Origin: Acanthosepion lycidas
Lineage: Eukaryota; Mollusca; Cephalopoda; Sepiida; Sepiidae
Assembly (NCBI GenBank): GCA_963932145.1
Contig: OZ010586.1
Span: 77,006,087-77,070,086 of the forward strand
Length of the DNA stretch: 64,000 nucleotides
Direction of reading: 5' to 3'
This document shows, in pieces, positions 59,771-64,000 of the stretch (position 1 is its first letter; each line of letters opens with the position of its first letter). A program made the translations under genes and the position numbers. The notes below the pieces were generated by a model. It was not told the origin of the DNA. It did no database searches and saw only the letters and a list, made by a program, of their open reading frames with translations.

Positions 59771-62700
59771 TCTGCCTCTTTACTCTATTCCATTACATTT
59801 TCCCTCTCTTTCTATCATTCATTCTTTTTCTTTTTTTTCATTATCTGGCTTTTGCCAGTTATTTTCTCTTTTTTTCATTCTTTTCCCTTCTGCCTCTTTA
59901 CTCTATTCCATGACATTTTACCTCTCTTTCTATCATTCATTCTTTTTCTTTTTTTTCATTATCTGGCTTTTGCCAGTTATTTTCTCTTTTTTTCATTCTT
60001 TTCCCTTCTGCCTCTTTACTCTATTCCATTACATTTTCCCTCTCTTTCTATCATTCATTCTTTTTCTTTTTTTTCATTTTCTGGCTTTTGCCAGTTATTT
60101 TCTCTTTTTTTCATTCTTTTCCCTTCTGCCTCTTTATTCCATTACATTTTCCCTCTCTTTCTATCATTCATTCTTTTTCTTTTTTTTCATTATCTGGCTT
60201 TTGCCAGTTATTTTCTCTTTTTTTCATTCTTTTCCCTTCTGCCTCTTTACTCTATTCCATTACATTTTCCCTCTCTTTCTATCATTCATTCTTTTTCTTT
60301 TTTTTCATTATCTGGCTTTTGCCAGTTATTTTCTCTTTTTTTCATTCTTTTTCCTTCTGCCTCTTTACTCTATTCCATGACATTTTACCTCTCTTTCTAT
60401 CATTCATTCTTTTTCTTTTTTTTCATTATCTGGCTTTTGCCAGTTATTTTCTCTTTTTTTCATTCTTTTCCCTTCTGCCTCTTTACTCTATTCCATTACA
60501 TTTTCCCTCTCTTTCTATCATTCATTCTTTTTCTTTTTTTTCATTATCTGGCTTTTGCCAGTTATTTTCTCTTTTTTTCATTCTTTTCCCTTCTGCCTCT
60601 TTACTCTATTCCATGACATTTTACCTCTCTTTCTATCATTCATTCTTTTTCTTTTTTTTCATTATCTGGCTTTTGCCAGTTATTTTCTCTTTTTTTCGTT
60701 CTTTTCCCTTCTGACTCTTTACTCTATTCCATTACATTTCCCCTCTCTTTCTATCATTCATTCTTTTTCTTTTTTTCATTATCTGGCTTTTGCCAGTTAT
60801 TTTCTCTTTTTTTCATTCTTTTCACTTCTGCCTCTTTACTCTATTCCATTACATTTTCCCTCTCTTTCTATCATTCATTCTTTTTCTTTTTTTTCATTAT
60901 CTGGCTTTTGCCAGTTATTTTCTCTTTTTTTCATTCTTTTCCCTTCTGCCTCTTTACTCTATTCCATTACATTTTCCCTCTCTTTCTATCATTCATTCTT
61001 TTTCTTTTTTTTCATTATCTGGCTTTTGCCAGTTATTTTCTCTTTTTTTCATTCTTTTCCCTTCTGACTCTTTACTCTATTCCATTACATTTTCCCTCTC
61101 TTTCTATCATTCATTCTTTTTCTTTTTTTCATTATCTGGCTTTTGCCAGTTATTTTCTCTTTTTTTCATTCTTTTCCCTTCTGCCTCTTTACTCTATTCC
61201 ATTACATTTTCCCTATCTTTCTATCATTCATTCTTTTTCTTTTTTTTCATTATCTGGCTTTTGCCAGTTATTTTCTCTTTTTTTCATTCTTTTCCCTTCT
61301 GACTCTTTACTCTATTCCATTACATTTTCCCTCTCTTTCTATCATTCATTCTTTTTCTTTTTTTTCATTATCTGGCTTTTGCCAGTTATTTTCTCTTTTT
61401 TTCATTCTTTTCCCTTCTGACTCTTTACTCTATTCCATTACATTTTCCCTCTCTTTCTATCATTCATTCTTTTTCTTTTTTTTCATTATCTGGCTTTTGC
61501 CAGTTATTTTCTCTTTTTTTCATTCTTTTCCCTTCTGCCTCTTTACTCTATTCCATTACATTTTCCCTCTCTTTCTATCATTCATTCTTTTTCTTTTTTT
61601 TCATTATCTGGCTTTTGCCAGTTATTTTCTCTTTTTTTCATTCTTTTCCCTTCTGCCTCTTTACTCTATTCCATTACATTTTCCCTCTCTTTCTATCATT
61701 CATTCTTTTTCTTTTTTTTCATTATCTTGCTTTTGCCAGTTATTTTCTCTTTTTTTCATTCTTTTCCCATCTGACTCTTTACTCTATTCCATTACATTTT
61801 CCCTCTCTTTCTATCATTCATTCTTTTTCTTTTTTTCATTATCTGGCTTTTGCCAGTTATTTTCTCTTTTTTTCATTCTTTTCCCTTCTGCCTCTTTACT
61901 CTATTCCATTACATTTTCCCTCTCTTTCTATCATTCATTCTTTTTCTTTTTTTCATTATCTGGCTTTTGCCAGTTATTTTCTCTTTTTTTCATTCTTTTC
62001 ACTTCTGCCTCTTTACTCTATTCCATTACATTTTCCCTCTCTTTCTATCATTCATTCTTTTTCTTTTTTTTCATTATCTGGCTTTTGCCAGTTATTTTCT
62101 CTTTTTTTCATTCTTTTCCCTTCTGACTCTTTACTCTATTCCATTACATTTTCCCTCTCTTTCTATCATTCATTCTTTTTCTTTTTTTCATTATCTGGCT
62201 TTTGCCAGTTATTTTCTCTTTTTTTCATTCTTTTCCCTTCTGCCTCTTTACTCTATTCCATTACATTTTCCCTCTCTTTCTATCATTCATTCTTTTTCTT
62301 TTTTTCATTATCTGCCTTTTGCCAGTTATTTTCTCTTTTTTTCTTTCTTTTCCCTTCTGCCTCTTTATTCCATTACATTTTCCCTCTCTTTCTATCATTC
62401 ATTCTTTTTCTTTTTTTTCATTATCTGGCTTTTGCCAGTTATTTTCTCTTTTTTTCATTCTTTTCCCTTCTGACTCTTTACTCTATTCCATTACATTTTC
62501 CCTCTCTTTCTATCAATCATTCTTTTTCTTTTTTTTCATTATCTGGCTTTTGCCAGTTATTTTCTCTTTTTTTCATTCTTTTCCCTTCTGACTCTTTACT
62601 CTATTCCATTACATTTTCCCTCTCTTTCTATCATTCATTCTTTTTCTTTTTTTCATTATCTGGCTTTTGCCAGTTATTTTCTCTTTTTTTCATTCTTTTC

Positions 62701-62889
62701 CCTTCTGCCTCTTTATTCCATTACATTTTCCCTCTCTTTCTATCATTCATTCTTTTTCTTTTTTTTCATTATCTGGCTTTTGCCAGTTATTTTCTCTTTT
62801 TTTCATTCTTTTCCTTTTTGTGTCTTTATGTTGTTCTATTACTTTTTCTCTCTCTTTCTCTATCATTTAATCTTTCTATTTTTTTTCTT

Positions 62890-63345
62890 CTATTTTCCTC
62901 TTTGCTCATGATTTTTCTGTTCTACCACTTTCTTCATTTTTTACCCTTATTGCTAGAAGGAGTTTTTGGTAAACCATTTGTTGTTGCCATGTGACAGAGC
63001 CTGGGTCTCTGCCAACAATATGCAAATTATGTGGCATACCTTGGACATTTTAATCTGGCAGAGCCTATCCCTCTCCAGTTTATACCACAGCTAATGTTTT
63101 CCAAGTACATCGTTGTTGTAGTTCATCTGAAAAAATCTTTCACCCTGTTTGGAGATCTACATTGAATAGATCCTTCACCCAGTGGTGTCATGTTAACACA
63201 ATCCTCTCATGTAAATTTAGCCTGCCAGCTGAAGTGGTTTACCCCGGCATGCCAACTTGGAACCATCACATGTGAGATTTAGGAGATGCTGCAGTATGCC
63301 AGACATCAAAGGTACCACTTCTATCCAGAGTCCCCCATGCCTACA
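62890..63345. other. Right flank of the satellite, unrecognised
   Basis: T/C-rich until about 62960, then ordinary composition. 62990-63345 may be 3' sequence of the minus-strand LINE that follows, but I see no firm motif. Confidence 0.35.
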
Positions 63346-63349
63346 TCTG

Positions 63350-63665
63350 CCTCATTACCAAACTTTATTAATCTTTTTCTCTTTCAAACTTTTTCTCTTT
63401 CTGGCAAAGATCTTTCTTGTGATGGACAGAATAAAGTTTCCACAGTAATTTCCATAAATATTTCTATCTCTTTTCTTGAAGTTGGTGACGATATCCGCAT
63501 CCTTCAGATTTGATGGAGCTTTCTCCTTTTCCAAGATCCATAGGAGGTTGAGGGGGAGGAAAATTCTTGTTTTGATAGGTAATCCACCATGCTTGATCAG
63601 TTCTAGTGGGATGTTATCAGGCCTTGGGGTGCTAAAGGATCAGGTGGACTTGAGCACAACTTCAA
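63350..63665 (-). pseudogene. LINE RT N-terminal fragment (endonuclease-RT type)
   Basis: Minus strand reads STPRPDNIPLELIKHGGLP (the APGPDGI-type block before RT), LPLNLLWILEKEKAPSNLKD, ADIVTNFKKRDRNIYGNYCG, NFILSITRKIFARKR. This is the start of a non-LTR reverse transcriptase domain. It stops after KINKVW; the palm is missing. Confidence 0.75.
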
Positions 63666-63785
63666 AATCAAGATAGGTAAAGTTGGCAGGCATCCATTGT
63701 TGCACTGAGTTCATATGAGACATATCTGAGGAAGTTCGACCAGTGGGTGCTCATTTTCTGCGGTCAACCAAAATCTTTCAATTAT

Positions 63786-64000
63786 CTTTACTCTACCTTG
63801 AGTTTTGGTACATGGAACTTTAGAATGCTTCTTGATCTTGAAGATAATGCAATGTTTGAACTGAGGACTGCTCTTGTCTACAAGGAGCTTGCATAATTCA
63901 ACATCGATGTAGTGGCCTTCAGTCAAACCAGAATATTAGCTGAAGGAAGAAATGATGAAACAGGATCTGGATATTCCATCTTCTGGAAAGGAAAACCAGC
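63786..64000 (+). pseudogene. LINE endonuclease N-terminus, runs off the window
   Basis: From 63810 the frame reads TWNFRMLLDLEDNAMFELRT, ALVYKELA, a TAA stop, FNIDVVAFSQTRILAEGRN and DETGSGYSIFWKGKPA up to the last base. This is the start of an apurinic-type endonuclease: TWN near the start, then a QTR block where SETR with the catalytic Glu is usual (here Gln). The stop and the missing acid indicate a dead copy. It probably belongs to the same LINE type as the RT fragment at 63350-63665, in opposite orientation. Confidence 0.75.

Larger units (their letters stand above)
39666..62885 (+). repeat. Satellite array, 117/118-bp monomer, ~197 copies
   Basis: Head-to-tail monomers, all in one orientation, run without a visible foreign insertion for 23.2 kb. 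A monomer runs from TTATTTTCTC through TTTTCCCTTCTGCCTCTTTA, TTCCATTACATTTTCCCTC and CATTATCTGG to CTTTTGCCAG. Length is 117 or 118 depending on a T7 or T8 run; a 6-bp deletion form (CTCTTTATTCC) and a 1-bp-short form (GCCTTTTACTC) also recur. Composition by count of the 117-bp form: T 68, C 31, A 13, G 5. Neighbouring copies usually differ at 0-3 positions. The last monomer (from 62787) decays into low-complexity T/C sequence. Confidence 0.98.

Noticed and set aside
39666-62885. CRISPR-like array (regular repeats)
   Set aside because: The repeats are contiguous with no unique spacers, in animal DNA, with no cas-like genes.
39666-62885. CTGGC-TTTT-GCCAG as an NF-I or CENP-B binding site
   Set aside because: NF-I half-sites are spaced by five bases (TTGGC-N5-GCCAA) and here the spacer is four with different outer bases; the CENP-B box core is absent.

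Overview
This is AT-rich animal DNA that looks like repeat-dense intergenic sequence of an invertebrate. A mollusc, probably a cephalopod, is my best guess from the mix of LINE fossils, tRNA/5S-type SINEs, Tc1/mariner/pogo relics and long TA microsatellites. I found no intact host protein-coding gene, tRNA gene, rRNA gene or CRISPR array. Nearly everything I can recognise is a decayed transposable element or tandem DNA.

Layout. 1-39.4 kb is a layered transposon graveyard. Two LINE groups dominate: an endonuclease-reverse-transcriptase (RTE-like) family, best preserved on the minus strand at 17.19-18.48 kb, and a CR1/Jockey-like family whose C-terminal fragments and 3' tail recur many times. 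A longer minus-strand LINE at 24.3-25.85 kb keeps pieces of both endonuclease and RT. Two Ty3/gypsy-like pol relics lie at 12.06-13.58 kb and 29.5-33.74 kb; the second carries a nested LINE. DNA transposons include a complete-length but broken Tc1 copy (21.85-23.20 kb), several internally deleted derivatives (Tc1/Tc3-like, pogo/Tigger-like, IS630-like, a fold-back mariner) and an 81-bp perfect-palindrome mariner MITE of the MADE1 type at 7016-7096. SINEs with a 5S rRNA-derived head joined to a tRNA-like segment occur at about 5.53 and 11.78 kb.

39.67-62.88 kb is one uninterrupted tandem array, about 36% of the window. The monomer is 117/118 bp, there are about 197 copies, and most differ at only a few positions. 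The plus strand is about 85% pyrimidine (T 58%, C 26%) with 5 G per monomer; four of those lie in a small dyad, CTGGC-TTTT-GCCAG. The canonical monomer has no stop codon in any plus-strand frame, which creates overlapping reading frames of thousands of codons that should not be taken as genes. Shared private variants show multi-monomer blocks duplicated at offsets of 1407, 1761, 2107 and 4341 bp.

62.9-64 kb leaves the array and enters another LINE of the endonuclease-RT type, present as an RT fragment on the minus strand and an endonuclease fragment on the plus strand that runs off the window.

The strongest candidate for something undescribed is the satellite with its regularly spaced dyad and block-wise higher-order structure. 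Secondary candidates are a hammerhead-ribozyme-like core at 33924-33980 and the 5S-tRNA composite SINE.
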